From: Halobacillus sp. Marseille-Q1614
GTDB taxonomy: Bacteria > Bacillota > Bacilli > Bacillales > Halobacillaceae
DNA: 64,000 nt
Assembly (NCBI RefSeq): GCF_902809865.1
Contig: NZ_CADDWH010000001.1
Span: 310,001-374,000 of the forward strand
Direction of reading: 5' to 3'
Under the pieces are notes generated by a model. The model searched no databases, was not told the DNA's origin, and saw only the letters and a program-made list of their open reading frames with translations. The position numbers were made by a program, and so were the translations under genes. Of this stretch, positions 49,900 through 58,029 are shown in pieces (position 1 is the stretch's first letter; each line of letters starts with the position of its first letter).

Positions 49900-50886
49900 A
49901 TGACGACAATCAACGATATAGCAAAAATGGCGAATGTATCCCGCACAACCGTTTCTCGAGTGCTGAATAATAATGGCTATGTAAGTGAAGAAGTCCGCAA
50001 AAGGATTTTGAAAATCGTAGAAGAGACAGGCTATATTCCCAGTCTTTCTGCTAAATCATTGCGAACAAAGAGGTCAGGGGTTATTGGAGTAATCCTGCCA
50101 AGAATAAATACTGAAACGGCAAGCCGGGTAGTAAGCGGAATTAATGAAGTGGTGGCAAAAGAAAACTTTCAAATCCTCTTAACTGATACAGAGTTGGACA
50201 AAAATAAAGAAATTGAGTACATCAGGCTTCTTCAAAGCCGGCATGTTGACGGTATTATTCTTCTGGCTACGAATATAAATGACCGGTTAATATCAACTAT
50301 TAAAGATGCGAATCTGCCGTTTATTTCGCTAGGGCAGGATTTACCGGAAGTGACTTCAATTGTATACGATGATTATCATGCTGCTGCAGATATTACGAAT
50401 ATGCTCATTAGTAACGATCATACAAAAATTGCTTTTATTGGAGTAGGAGAGGAAGATCCATCTGTCGGCCAATTACGTAAACAAGGGTATTTGGATACTT
50501 TATCAAAACATAACCTTCCCAACGAAGACAGCTGGATTCAAACAGGGGACTTTAGTATTGAGTCCGGATATGAATGCACGAAAACTATTATTAAAAATAG
50601 CAGTCAATTACCGACGGCCATTTTTGCTGTTACTGACCGGATGGCAATCGGAGCAATGGAATATTTACGTGAACAAGGTTTTCAGATTCCGGCTGATATA
50701 GCTGTAGTTGGAATTGGCGCTTCAACGATGTCAAAACACGTCACTCCTTCTTTAACGACGGTAGATTACTTTAATAAAGAAGCCGGCGAAAAAGCGGCTC
50801 AACTGCTTATTGCTGACATGAAGAAAAAAATGCCAAGAAAAAAATATGTACAAACCTATAGACTCATAAAAAGAGATAGTGTATAG
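49900..50886 (+). CDS. scrR: LacI-family sucrose operon regulator
   Basis: The 328-residue protein has the LacI helix-turn-helix TTINDIAKMANVSRTTVSRVLNN and the hinge of the AKSLRTKRSGVIGVI region. Its periplasmic-binding-like effector domain includes VDGIILLATNIN, AIFAVTDRMAIGA and the late VAVVGIGASTM region. The adjacent sucrose EIIBC, hydrolase and fructokinase genes identify it as the local regulator, with sucrose-6-phosphate or a fructose phosphate as the likely inducer. Three 18-bp palindromes follow the gene, suited to repression of scrA. Confidence 0.87.
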   Translation: MTTINDIAKMANVSRTTVSRVLNNNGYVSEEVRKRILKIVEETGYIPSLSAKSLRTKRSGVIGVILPRINTETASRVVSGINEVVAKENFQILLTDTELDKNKEIEYIRLLQSRHVDGIILLATNINDRLISTIKDANLPFISLGQDLPEVTSIVYDDYHAAADITNMLISNDHTKIAFIGVGEEDPSVGQLRKQGYLDTLSKHNLPNEDSWIQTGDFSIESGYECTKTIIKNSSQLPTAIFAVTDRMAIGAMEYLREQGFQIPADIAVVGIGASTMSKHVTPSLTTVDYFNKEAGEKAAQLLIADMKKKMPRKKYVQTYRLIKRDSV

Positions 50887-50905
50887 TACTAACTAAATAC
50901 AGGAT

Positions 50906-50923
50906 ATGTGATCGATTACACAT
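50906..50923. promoter_or_regulatory. ScrR operator 1
   Basis: ATGTGATCGATTACACAT is an 18-bp inverted repeat around the central CG that is typical of LacI-family operators. Near-identical sites lie at 50977 and 51036. Confidence 0.8.
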
Positions 50924-50947
50924 CATCCTTTCTTTTTTGAAAAAAAT

Positions 50948-50963
50948 TACAAACGCTTTCATT
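50948..50963. promoter_or_regulatory. cre site upstream of scrA
   Basis: On the minus strand TGAAAGCGTTTGTA matches the CcpA cre consensus at 12 of 14 positions. It lies between ScrR operators 1 and 2. Confidence 0.6.
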
Positions 50964-50976
50964 TTTTATTTAAGTA

Positions 50977-50994
50977 ATGTGTAATCGATCACAT
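50977..50994. promoter_or_regulatory. ScrR operator 2
   Basis: ATGTGTAATCGATCACAT repeats the core of operator 1 in reverse orientation, which for a palindrome is equivalent. Confidence 0.8.
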
Positions 50995-51035
50995 ATGGAA
51001 GTTGAGGTAAGGGCTTTCTTTTAATTTTTAACTGG

Positions 51036-51053
51036 TGTGTAATCGATCACACA
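51036..51053. promoter_or_regulatory. ScrR operator 3
   Basis: TGTGTAATCGATCACACA is the most symmetric of the three sites and lies 28 bases before the scrA start. In this position it can block transcription or early elongation. Confidence 0.82.
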
Positions 51054-51080
51054 ATTAAGTATTTAAGGGAGGAAACTTAA

Positions 51081-52478
51081 GTGGCTAGCTATTCAGAAAT
51101 CGCTAAGCAGGTTATTGAAGCTGTTGGAGGCGAAGAAAACATTCAGTCTATTGCTCATTGTGCAACCCGTTTAAGAATAATGGTTCATGATCATGAGAAA
51201 GTAGACAAAGAAACTTTAGAAGATATTGAGAAAGTTAAAGGAGCTTTTTATAATTCTGGTCAGTATCAGGTAATTTTCGGTACAGGTACTGTTAACCGTG
51301 TCTATGAAGCTGTCACACAGCTGGGAGTAGAAGGAAGTTCCAAATCAGAGATGAAGAAAGAAGCAGCAAAGCAGGGGAATGCTTTCCAGCGTGCGATCAG
51401 AGTATTTGGAGATGTGTTCGTCCCAATTATCCCGGTGCTGGTAGCGACTGGACTATTCATGGGTCTTCGCGGGTTACTGCTTCAAGAGCAGGTTCTGCAA
51501 ATCTTTGGCCTTACACCTGAAAGTGTTCCCGAAAATCTCGTGCTCTTTACACAAGTACTTACAGATACAGCTTTTATTTTCTTACCGGCTCTCGTAGCCT
51601 GGTCAGCATTTAGGGTGTTTGGCGGTACCCCTGTTATTGGTCTCGTACTAGGATTAATGCTCGTATCACCATCACTGCCTAACGCATGGGCGGTTGCCGA
51701 AGGAAATGCAGATCCAATTTACTTCCTTGACTTTATTCCAATTGTCGGCTACCAAGGGTCTGTTTTACCAGCATTCTTTGCCGGATTTATTGGAGCTAAG
51801 CTTGAGAAATGGTGCCGTAAGCGAATTCCAGAAGCACTGGATTTGATCCTGACACCATTCATTGTATTACTTGTTATGATTACACTATCACTATTCTTAA
51901 TTGGTCCAGTTCTTCACGCAGCTGAGAACGGAATCTTCGAAGCTATGCTGTTCTTGCTTGAACTTCCATTTGGACTTAGTGGTTTAATCATCGGTCTATT
52001 ACACCAAGTGATTGTAATTACAGGAATTCACCATATCTTTAACTTCTTAGAAATACAGCTGTTAGAAAATCTTGGCGCTAACCCATTCAACCCAATTATT
52101 ACAGGGGCTATTGCCGCTCAAGGTGGAGCAGCTCTTGCAGTAGCAGTGAAGACGAGCTCTAAGAAACTTAAAGCTCTATCTTATCCATCTGCACTATCTG
52201 CTTTTCTAGGAATTACCGAGCCCGCTATCTTCGGGGTTAACCTTCGTTACATGAAGCCTTTCGTGATGGGGCTTATCGCGGGTGGTGCTTCCGGGTTCGT
52301 AGCATCCATTCTTAACCTGGAAGCTACAGGGATGGCTATTACCGTAATCCCGGGAACACTGCTTTACCTTAATTCCCAGATCTTTGGGTACTTGATTGTT
52401 AATGTTATTGCAATTGGTTTAGCGTTTGTCCTAACGTACCTATTCGGATTTAATGATAAAATGGTGGATAAAAAATAA
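51081..52478 (+). CDS. scrA: Sucrose-specific PTS EIIBC
   Basis: The 465-residue protein has an N-terminal EIIB domain with the phosphocysteine motif IAHCATRLRIM (Cys27) and a C-terminal EIIC domain of about ten helices, including GITEPAIFGVNLRYMKPF. It belongs to the glucose-sucrose EIIBC family. There is no EIIA domain, so it must use the EIIA of a glucose-type system elsewhere. It imports sucrose as sucrose-6-phosphate. The start follows GGGAGGAAACTTAA, and the hydrolase gene follows. Confidence 0.9.
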   Translation: MASYSEIAKQVIEAVGGEENIQSIAHCATRLRIMVHDHEKVDKETLEDIEKVKGAFYNSGQYQVIFGTGTVNRVYEAVTQLGVEGSSKSEMKKEAAKQGNAFQRAIRVFGDVFVPIIPVLVATGLFMGLRGLLLQEQVLQIFGLTPESVPENLVLFTQVLTDTAFIFLPALVAWSAFRVFGGTPVIGLVLGLMLVSPSLPNAWAVAEGNADPIYFLDFIPIVGYQGSVLPAFFAGFIGAKLEKWCRKRIPEALDLILTPFIVLLVMITLSLFLIGPVLHAAENGIFEAMLFLLELPFGLSGLIIGLLHQVIVITGIHHIFNFLEIQLLENLGANPFNPIITGAIAAQGGAALAVAVKTSSKKLKALSYPSALSAFLGITEPAIFGVNLRYMKPFVMGLIAGGASGFVASILNLEATGMAITVIPGTLLYLNSQIFGYLIVNVIAIGLAFVLTYLFGFNDKMVDKK

Positions 52479-52492
52479 GAACTAAATTGAAG

Positions 52493-52526
52493 AGAGACCT
52501 GGAGATACTTGCTGGGTCTCCTTTTC
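52493..52526 (+). terminator. Terminator-like hairpin between scrA and scrB
   Basis: GAGACC and GGTCTC arms enclose about 15 bases and are followed by CTTTTC. It may partly attenuate transcription into scrB. Confidence 0.55.
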
Positions 52527-52541
52527 TTATAAGGGAGTTAT

Positions 52542-53990
52542 ATGGTTATGAAGCAAGATGAAATGCTAAAACAACAGGCCTATCTGGCAGTTGAGGAAAA
52601 AGGGGAGTCGGTACGAAAAGATCCCTATTATCCTGGATATCATTTAGCCCCTCCCGTGGGTCTTTTAAATGATCCAAACGGCTGGATTCAATGGAAAGGA
52701 ATCTATCATTTATTCTTTCAGTGGATGCCGTTCCACGCCGGACACGGGGCTAAGTTCTGGGGACATTACACGTCTGAAGATCTTGTACATTGGAATCTTG
52801 AACCCATCGCTTTAACCCCGAGTGACTGGTTTGATAAAAACGGCTGTTATTCCGGCAGCGCCGTCGATGCAGACAGGAAGCTAAAATTATTTTACACAGG
52901 CAATGTTAAAGATGAGCATAACCAAAGAGAGAGTTATCAAGTATTAGCGGAGTCGGAAGACGGAATTACTTTTACGAAAAAGGGAGTAAAAATAGAGCTG
53001 CCAGAGGGCTATACTCCTCATTTTAGAGATCCGAAAGTTTGGGAACATAACGGCCGCTGGTATATGGTCATCGGCGCTCAAACGGAGGATAACTGGGGAT
53101 CTGTTGTTTTATTTGAGTCTGTTGATCTAGAAAAATGGACACACAAAGGAATTCTCAGCCGCGGGAATGAAAAGCCATTTACAAACTTAGGGTACATGTG
53201 GGAATGCCCGGATTTATTTGAGTTGGGAGGAAAAGATGTGCTCGTGTTTTCACCACAGGGGCTAGAGGCAGATGGAATCGATTTCAACAACCAATATCAA
53301 ACTGGATATGTAGTGGGTGAACTAGATTACAAAGAGGCCCGATATACGCATGGTGATTTTACTGAGCTTGACAGAGGGTTTGAGTTTTATGCCCCGCAGT
53401 CTGCCTTAGATGACCAGGGACGGCGCATAGTTGTAGGCTGGATGGGAGTTCCTGACCAGGATGAGGAGCTTCAGCCTACTGTGAAAAACGGCTGGGTTCA
53501 CCAAATGACAATGCCTCGTGAGCTGAAACTGATGGATGGGAAGATCTATCAGCTTCCTTTAAATGAAATGAAAGAATTAAGATCGATTCATAGAAATAAT
53601 ACTACGATTGAGGAAGAGATTAGCACCGAAATTGAAAGAACTTCAGAAATAAAGCTTGATGGTGAAATCGAATCTATCGTTCTATTTGATTACTCCAGAT
53701 TAATCTATGATCGTAAACGCATGATCCTCACACTTGAGAGACCCAGCTATAGAAATGGTGAAATCGAGCAGCGGAGCTGTATTTTAAAGAATGATCTTGA
53801 GCATTTGCATCTGTTTGTTGATCACTCTTCTCTCGAAATATTTGTAAATAATGGAGAGGAAGTTTTCACTTCAAGACTGTTCGCAGATCCATCAAATAAT
53901 TCACTGAAAATAAAACCTATAAATTCTGCAGGTTTGCAAGTTTGGGATTTAAAAAATGATACAATAAAGCAAGAAAACTACAAGAGGTGA
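52542..53990 (+). CDS. scrB: Sucrose-6-phosphate hydrolase (GH32)
   Basis: The 482-residue enzyme has the GH32 nucleophile motif LLNDPNGW, the transition-state motif FRDPKV and the acid/base motif WECPDLFEL, followed by a C-terminal beta-sandwich (LEHLHLFVDHSSLEIFVNNG). It splits sucrose-6-phosphate into glucose-6-phosphate and fructose in the cytoplasm. There is no signal peptide. Two starts are possible (52542 and 52548); both follow AAGGGAG. scrK follows six bases later. Confidence 0.93.
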   Translation: MVMKQDEMLKQQAYLAVEEKGESVRKDPYYPGYHLAPPVGLLNDPNGWIQWKGIYHLFFQWMPFHAGHGAKFWGHYTSEDLVHWNLEPIALTPSDWFDKNGCYSGSAVDADRKLKLFYTGNVKDEHNQRESYQVLAESEDGITFTKKGVKIELPEGYTPHFRDPKVWEHNGRWYMVIGAQTEDNWGSVVLFESVDLEKWTHKGILSRGNEKPFTNLGYMWECPDLFELGGKDVLVFSPQGLEADGIDFNNQYQTGYVVGELDYKEARYTHGDFTELDRGFEFYAPQSALDDQGRRIVVGWMGVPDQDEELQPTVKNGWVHQMTMPRELKLMDGKIYQLPLNEMKELRSIHRNNTTIEEEISTEIERTSEIKLDGEIESIVLFDYSRLIYDRKRMILTLERPSYRNGEIEQRSCILKNDLEHLHLFVDHSSLEIFVNNGEEVFTSRLFADPSNNSLKIKPINSAGLQVWDLKNDTIKQENYKR

Positions 53991-53996
53991 TGCAGT

Positions 53997-54863
53997 ATGA
54001 AGCTTGGTGCAATTGAAGCGGGAGGCACGAAATTTGTTTGTGCCGTAGGGAATGACCAGGGAGAAATCCTTGGAAAAGTTGTAATTCCAACAGAAGCTCC
54101 CTCTATCACAATGCCTAAAGTCTATGAATTCTTTAAAAGTAAAGGCATTGAGAGAATGGGAATTGGAAGTTTTGGTCCCATAGATTTGAATGAAAATGGC
54201 GGTTCTTATGGAACGATTCAAAAAACACCTAAAATCGACTGGGTGGATTTCCCGCTGGCAGATGAAATTAAAAAGCATTTAAACGTCCCTGTAATTGTTG
54301 ATACCGATGTAAATGTTGCGGCTCTTTCAGAATCTCGCTGGGGAAATGCGACAGATGTAGATACATGCCTGTATATTACCGTTGGAACAGGGATTGGAGC
54401 AGGGGCTGTCGTAAATGGAGCAACTGTTAAAGGTCTTTCTCACCCGGAAATGGGCCATATTGGAGTACGTCGTCATAAAGAGGATTCCTTTGAAGGGAAA
54501 TGCCCCTATCACAAAGATTGCTTAGAAGGAATGGCAGCAGGTCCGGCTATAGAAGCAAGATGGGGGAAAGCAGGTGTTGAGCTGGCTGACGACCCTCAAG
54601 TTTGGGATATGGAAGCCTACTATCTAGCCCAAGGACTTGTCAATTACATTTATGTTCTCTCTCCTGAAAGAATTATTATGGGCGGCGGCGTTATGCAGCA
54701 AGAGCAGCTGTTTGGAAGAATTAGAGAATATGTGATCGAAATGCTTAATGGCTATGTGAGTTCACCAAGACTGACAGCAGACAATATTGATGAATACATT
54801 GTCCCGCCTGGATTAACGAACGAAGCAGGGGTAAAAGGGGCTTTAGGTCTTGCAATGGATTAA
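53997..54863 (+). CDS. scrK: Fructokinase (ROK family)
   Basis: The 288-residue ROK kinase has GAIEAGGTKFVCAVG for ATP, TVGTGIGAGAVVNG, and the zinc motif HMGHIGVR-type PEMGHIGVRRHKEDSFEGKC with CPYHKDCLEGMAAGPAI. It phosphorylates the fructose released by ScrB to fructose-6-phosphate. The gene is translationally close to scrB and starts after AGAGGTGATGCAGT. It ends the sucrose operon. Confidence 0.92.
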   Translation: MKLGAIEAGGTKFVCAVGNDQGEILGKVVIPTEAPSITMPKVYEFFKSKGIERMGIGSFGPIDLNENGGSYGTIQKTPKIDWVDFPLADEIKKHLNVPVIVDTDVNVAALSESRWGNATDVDTCLYITVGTGIGAGAVVNGATVKGLSHPEMGHIGVRRHKEDSFEGKCPYHKDCLEGMAAGPAIEARWGKAGVELADDPQVWDMEAYYLAQGLVNYIYVLSPERIIMGGGVMQQEQLFGRIREYVIEMLNGYVSSPRLTADNIDEYIVPPGLTNEAGVKGALGLAMD

Positions 54864-54956
54864 AAGACTTCAACATTTGGTGAAGATTCATCTTGTATAG
54901 GATACAGCAAAGAGCGTCGGGAAACGGATCGCTTGAGACTTTCTCGCCACAGCCTG

Positions 54957-54988
54957 AAAACACGAGCCTTTGAGCTCGTGTTTTTTTA
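54957..54988. terminator. Terminator of the scr operon
   Basis: AAAACACGAGC and GCTCGTGTTTT pair perfectly with loop CTTTGA and a run of seven T. Confidence 0.92.
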
Positions 54989-55003
54989 TCGCCAACGTGC
55001 GAG

Positions 55004-55174
55004 CTAATTGCAACGTCGCTTAACGCGGTCCCACACGATATGGAGGCGTTCGATGTTGGTACAGCGTGCCGAATTTAATCGACCTTCTTTATTAAAAATG
55101 AACCTCCTCGCAAAAACACGCTGCCGGGCTGGGTTGTCCGTATTTCTGCAGGAGTCTTTTGGTATTCCTTTCAT
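55004..55174 (-). CDS. Basic 56-residue ORF of unknown function
   Basis: An ATG at 55172-55174 opens 56 codons on the minus strand, beginning MKGIPKDSCRNTDNPARQRV and ending HIVWDRVKRRCN. The product has many Arg and Lys residues and no membrane segment. A GAGGAGA ribosome binding site lies about ten bases upstream inside the arm of a strong hairpin (55185-55220). TTGAAC-N18-TAGTAT about 60 bases further upstream is a possible promoter. I recognise no family, and its reality is uncertain. Confidence 0.35.
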   Translation of the reverse strand: MKGIPKDSCRNTDNPARQRVFARRFIFNKEGRLNSARCTNIERLHIVWDRVKRRCN

Positions 55175-55184
55175 TAAATAAATT

Positions 55185-55220
55185 CTCCTCTATATAGCTG
55201 ACTCTAGCTATATAGGGGAG
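55185..55220 (-). promoter_or_regulatory. Hairpin that would sequester the ribosome binding site
   Basis: The arms at 55185-55199 and 55206-55220 form a 15-bp stem with one G-T pair and a six-base loop. Read on the minus strand, the 3' arm holds the AGAGGAG site of the downstream ORF. A competing 7-bp stem (55211-55217 with 55227-55233) would free it. Confidence 0.5.
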
Positions 55221-55281
55221 AACCTTCCCTATAGGAGACCGTGAGATATACTACTCTAATTCCCATATCAAGTTCAAAAAT

Positions 55282-55316
55282 AAAAAACACGCCCTTAGTT
55301 CAGGCGTGTTTTTAGG
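55282..55316 (-). terminator. Terminator after manA
   Basis: AAAAACACGCC and GGCGTGTTTTT pair perfectly around nine bases and provide a T run on the minus strand. It closes the mng operon. Confidence 0.88.
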
Positions 55317-56285
55317 TTAAACCTTATTCGAATGTGAAGTAATAATTGTTGCTTTTCCTGTTACTGAGTAGCTGTCAACAGTTGAAGGAATAATGAAGTG
55401 GTCCCCTTTTTTAAATGAATAGTCAACATTATCAATCGTAATTCTGCCTCTGCCGTCAAGGACACTCATCAGTCTATATCGTTTCAAAGTCATTTCTTTG
55501 CTTCGACCATCAAGAGCCCAATGAAAAGCAGTAAAATACTCTTCTTCTACAAGCTTTTCGTAACGGAGCCCATCTATAGCAGCCGATTCTCTTTCTAAAG
55601 AGGGGTCTTCATGAGGGACTGTTGTAACGTCCAGTGAACGATCAAGGTGAAGTTCGCGTTTTTGGCCGTCCTGTCCAACACGGTCATAATCGTATACACG
55701 ATAGGTAATATCAGAGCTTTGTTGGGTTTCTAGAATCTGAATTCCTGCTCCTATCGCATGAATTGTACCGCTTGGGACATAGAAGAAGTCTCCAGGTTTT
55801 ACGGGAATTCGACGCAGCAGTTTGTCCCACTGCCCATTTTCTACCATAGAAGTCAGTTCTTCTTTATCATTAGCATGATGTCCAAGGATAATTTCAGAAC
55901 CTTCTTCACTATCAATCACGTACCAGCATTCGGTTTTTCCATACGTTTCATTTTCCACGTCCCGGGCATATTGATCATCGGGGTGGACTTGTACAGATAG
56001 ATCCTGCTTTGAATCAAGAATTTTTACGAGTAAAGGAAATTCGTCTCCTTCTTCATTGGAAAATAACTCGCGATGCTGTTCCCATGCTTCAGCTAATGTC
56101 TTTCCAGCGAGAGGGCCATTTTTAATTCGGTTCGGTCCATTGGCGTGCCCGGAAATTCCCCAGCACTCCCCAGTTTCATCAGAAGGAATATCATAATTAA
56201 AGATTTCCTTTAGCTTTGTTCCTCCCCAAATACGCTCTTTAAACTCTGGTTCTAAGAAAATGGGTTCTTTATACATGTTTTTCAC
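55317..56285 (-). CDS. manA: Mannose-6-phosphate isomerase, class I
   Basis: The 322-residue protein starts with GTG, five bases after AAAGGTG; an ATG three codons later is the alternative. The type I isomerase cupin motifs are present: GTKLKEIFNYDIPSDETGEC, KILDSKQDLSVQVHPDD with zinc ligands, ECWYVIDSEEGSEIILG and VPSGTIHAIGAGIQILE. It converts mannose-6-phosphate to fructose-6-phosphate in the cytoplasm. At the end of the mngA-mngB operon it would process the mannose-6-phosphate released by MngB. Confidence 0.92.
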   Translation of the reverse strand: MKNMYKEPIFLEPEFKERIWGGTKLKEIFNYDIPSDETGECWGISGHANGPNRIKNGPLAGKTLAEAWEQHRELFSNEEGDEFPLLVKILDSKQDLSVQVHPDDQYARDVENETYGKTECWYVIDSEEGSEIILGHHANDKEELTSMVENGQWDKLLRRIPVKPGDFFYVPSGTIHAIGAGIQILETQQSSDITYRVYDYDRVGQDGQKRELHLDRSLDVTTVPHEDPSLERESAAIDGLRYEKLVEEEYFTAFHWALDGRSKEMTLKRYRLMSVLDGRGRITIDNVDYSFKKGDHFIIPSTVDSYSVTGKATIITSHSNKV

Positions 56286-56340
56286 TTCACACCTTTGACT
56301 ATTAGTTCAACTCTATCGGCATTGTAACATAATTTTTATG

Positions 56341-58029
56341 TTAACGTTTTAACCAAATGAAGTCATAAGCATCTAATATGATCATATCTTCGGAGGCATT
56401 TCCTTTTAATACATCAGATTTTCCTTCTCTTGTGTAAGGGTGAGGGATCTTGACAGTTTCTATAGAAGTATTAACAGCGAAAAAGACTTCCTCCTGCGTT
56501 TCCTCATTGATCCGTTTTAAGCTGAAGATCCGTTCATCGGTTTCCACAATTTCCTGCCGGGCATATGGAGAAAAGGCACTTTCCTTCGTGCGAACAGATA
56601 TCATTTCCTTGAGGCCATTAAAAATCGCTGATCTGCGGCTATTAGAAACCAGCTCTTCTTTAATAGAATTATATGATAGTTTCTCTCTATTAATCCGCCG
56701 TGGAATACCTGATTCTTTTAACCCTTTATAATCATTGGTGGAACCGAGCAGGGAGTGATAATAGATGGCAGGAACCCCAATGACTGATAAGAGAATAGAA
56801 TGTGCTGCCAGCATCTTCTTCACTTGGATATCTTCCGTTACATCTTCTTCGGCATTAATAAGAGCTTCTGAATAATTAATGTTAAGCTCATAAACGGACC
56901 GAGTCCCATCTGGATTACTTTTATAGGAGACTTCCCCTCCGTTTCTTTTTACCTGCTCCACTAGACTTTGCTTTTCTTCTTCAGTGAGTATACCTTCTGT
57001 CGGACGCATGCCAATACCATCATGGCTGGCAAGAAAGTTAAAATACGTGGCTTGATCTGACACCTTATCAATGGTTTTTGCCCAGTCTGACAGCTTCTTG
57101 GCATTGTGAGTTATCAAACTGTAAAGAACCAGGGGAGGGAGGGTGAATTGATAGACCATATTCGCTTCATCTGCTCCTCCGCCAAAATAACTGATATTTT
57201 CTTGATGAGGCACATTCGTTTCGGTGATAATTTGTGTATTGGGCTTAAACGCATTAAGAATCGTATGCCACAGCTTAATAATTTCATGGGCCTGCGGCAA
57301 ATGAATAGAAGAGGTACCTGATTCTTTCCATATAAATCCGATCGCATCAAGACGAATACTCGATGCTCCATTATAGGCATATTCGAGTAAAATATCCGTC
57401 ATCTCTACAAGAACCGGAAGATGTTTAAAGTTCACATCTACTTGGTCTTCACTAAATGTAGTCCAGGCGGTTTTCCCTCCTTCATAGTTGTGAAAAAGGG
57501 GAGAAGTTCGCGGACGAACAACCTGACTTGTATCAAATGAGGGATCTTCTGCAATAAAGTAGTTTCTATATTTAGGATCATCATTTAAATACCCCTTAAA
57601 CCAAGGGCTTGATTTTGAAATGTGGTTCGCAACAAAATCAAACATCATACGAAAGTCGCGAGAAAAGCTCTTGATATCATTCCAGTCACCGAGCTTCGGA
57701 TCAACGACACGATAATCTGTTACAGAGAAACCATCATCTGAAGTGTATGGAAACATAGGGAGCAGGTGAACATCCGTGATCAGATCACCCGCTTCTTGTT
57801 GTAAGAAACGATGAAGAACCGGAAGTGTCGGTTCTTCATTATGATAAACGCTGTCTCCATAGGTAATTAAATATACATTCTTTTCGGAAGGAGCTTCTGC
57901 CGGCTCCCATTTTTCTTCTGCCCAGCGTTCAATTAAATCTTCAAACGCCTCAAGATCTTTTCCTTCTACGTTGTCATAAATTTTTTCAAGGTGTTGTTTT
58001 ATATTTTTTAGCAGCTGTGATTTATTCAT
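56341..58029 (-). CDS. GH13_18 phosphorylase, probably for glucosylglycerate or a related glucoside
   Basis: The 562-residue protein is a sucrose-phosphorylase-type GH13 enzyme with no signal peptide. Visible motifs are MMFDFVANHIS, the nucleophile region SSIRLDAIGFIWKESG, the acid/base glutamate in QIITETNVPHQENISYFG and FLASHDGIGMRP. Subfamily 18 contains phosphorylases for sucrose, sucrose-6-phosphate, glucosylglycerol and glucosylglycerate. The mngA/mngB context favours glucosylglycerate (YcjM type), releasing glucose-1-phosphate and glycerate. Because uptake is by PTS, a 6-phosphorylated substrate is also possible. The start follows AAGGAGGCGCACA and overlaps the mngB end by eight bases. 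Confidence 0.82.
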   Translation of the reverse strand: MNKSQLLKNIKQHLEKIYDNVEGKDLEAFEDLIERWAEEKWEPAEAPSEKNVYLITYGDSVYHNEEPTLPVLHRFLQQEAGDLITDVHLLPMFPYTSDDGFSVTDYRVVDPKLGDWNDIKSFSRDFRMMFDFVANHISKSSPWFKGYLNDDPKYRNYFIAEDPSFDTSQVVRPRTSPLFHNYEGGKTAWTTFSEDQVDVNFKHLPVLVEMTDILLEYAYNGASSIRLDAIGFIWKESGTSSIHLPQAHEIIKLWHTILNAFKPNTQIITETNVPHQENISYFGGGADEANMVYQFTLPPLVLYSLITHNAKKLSDWAKTIDKVSDQATYFNFLASHDGIGMRPTEGILTEEEKQSLVEQVKRNGGEVSYKSNPDGTRSVYELNINYSEALINAEEDVTEDIQVKKMLAAHSILLSVIGVPAIYYHSLLGSTNDYKGLKESGIPRRINREKLSYNSIKEELVSNSRRSAIFNGLKEMISVRTKESAFSPYARQEIVETDERIFSLKRINEETQEEVFFAVNTSIETVKIPHPYTREGKSDVLKGNASEDMIILDAYDFIWLKR

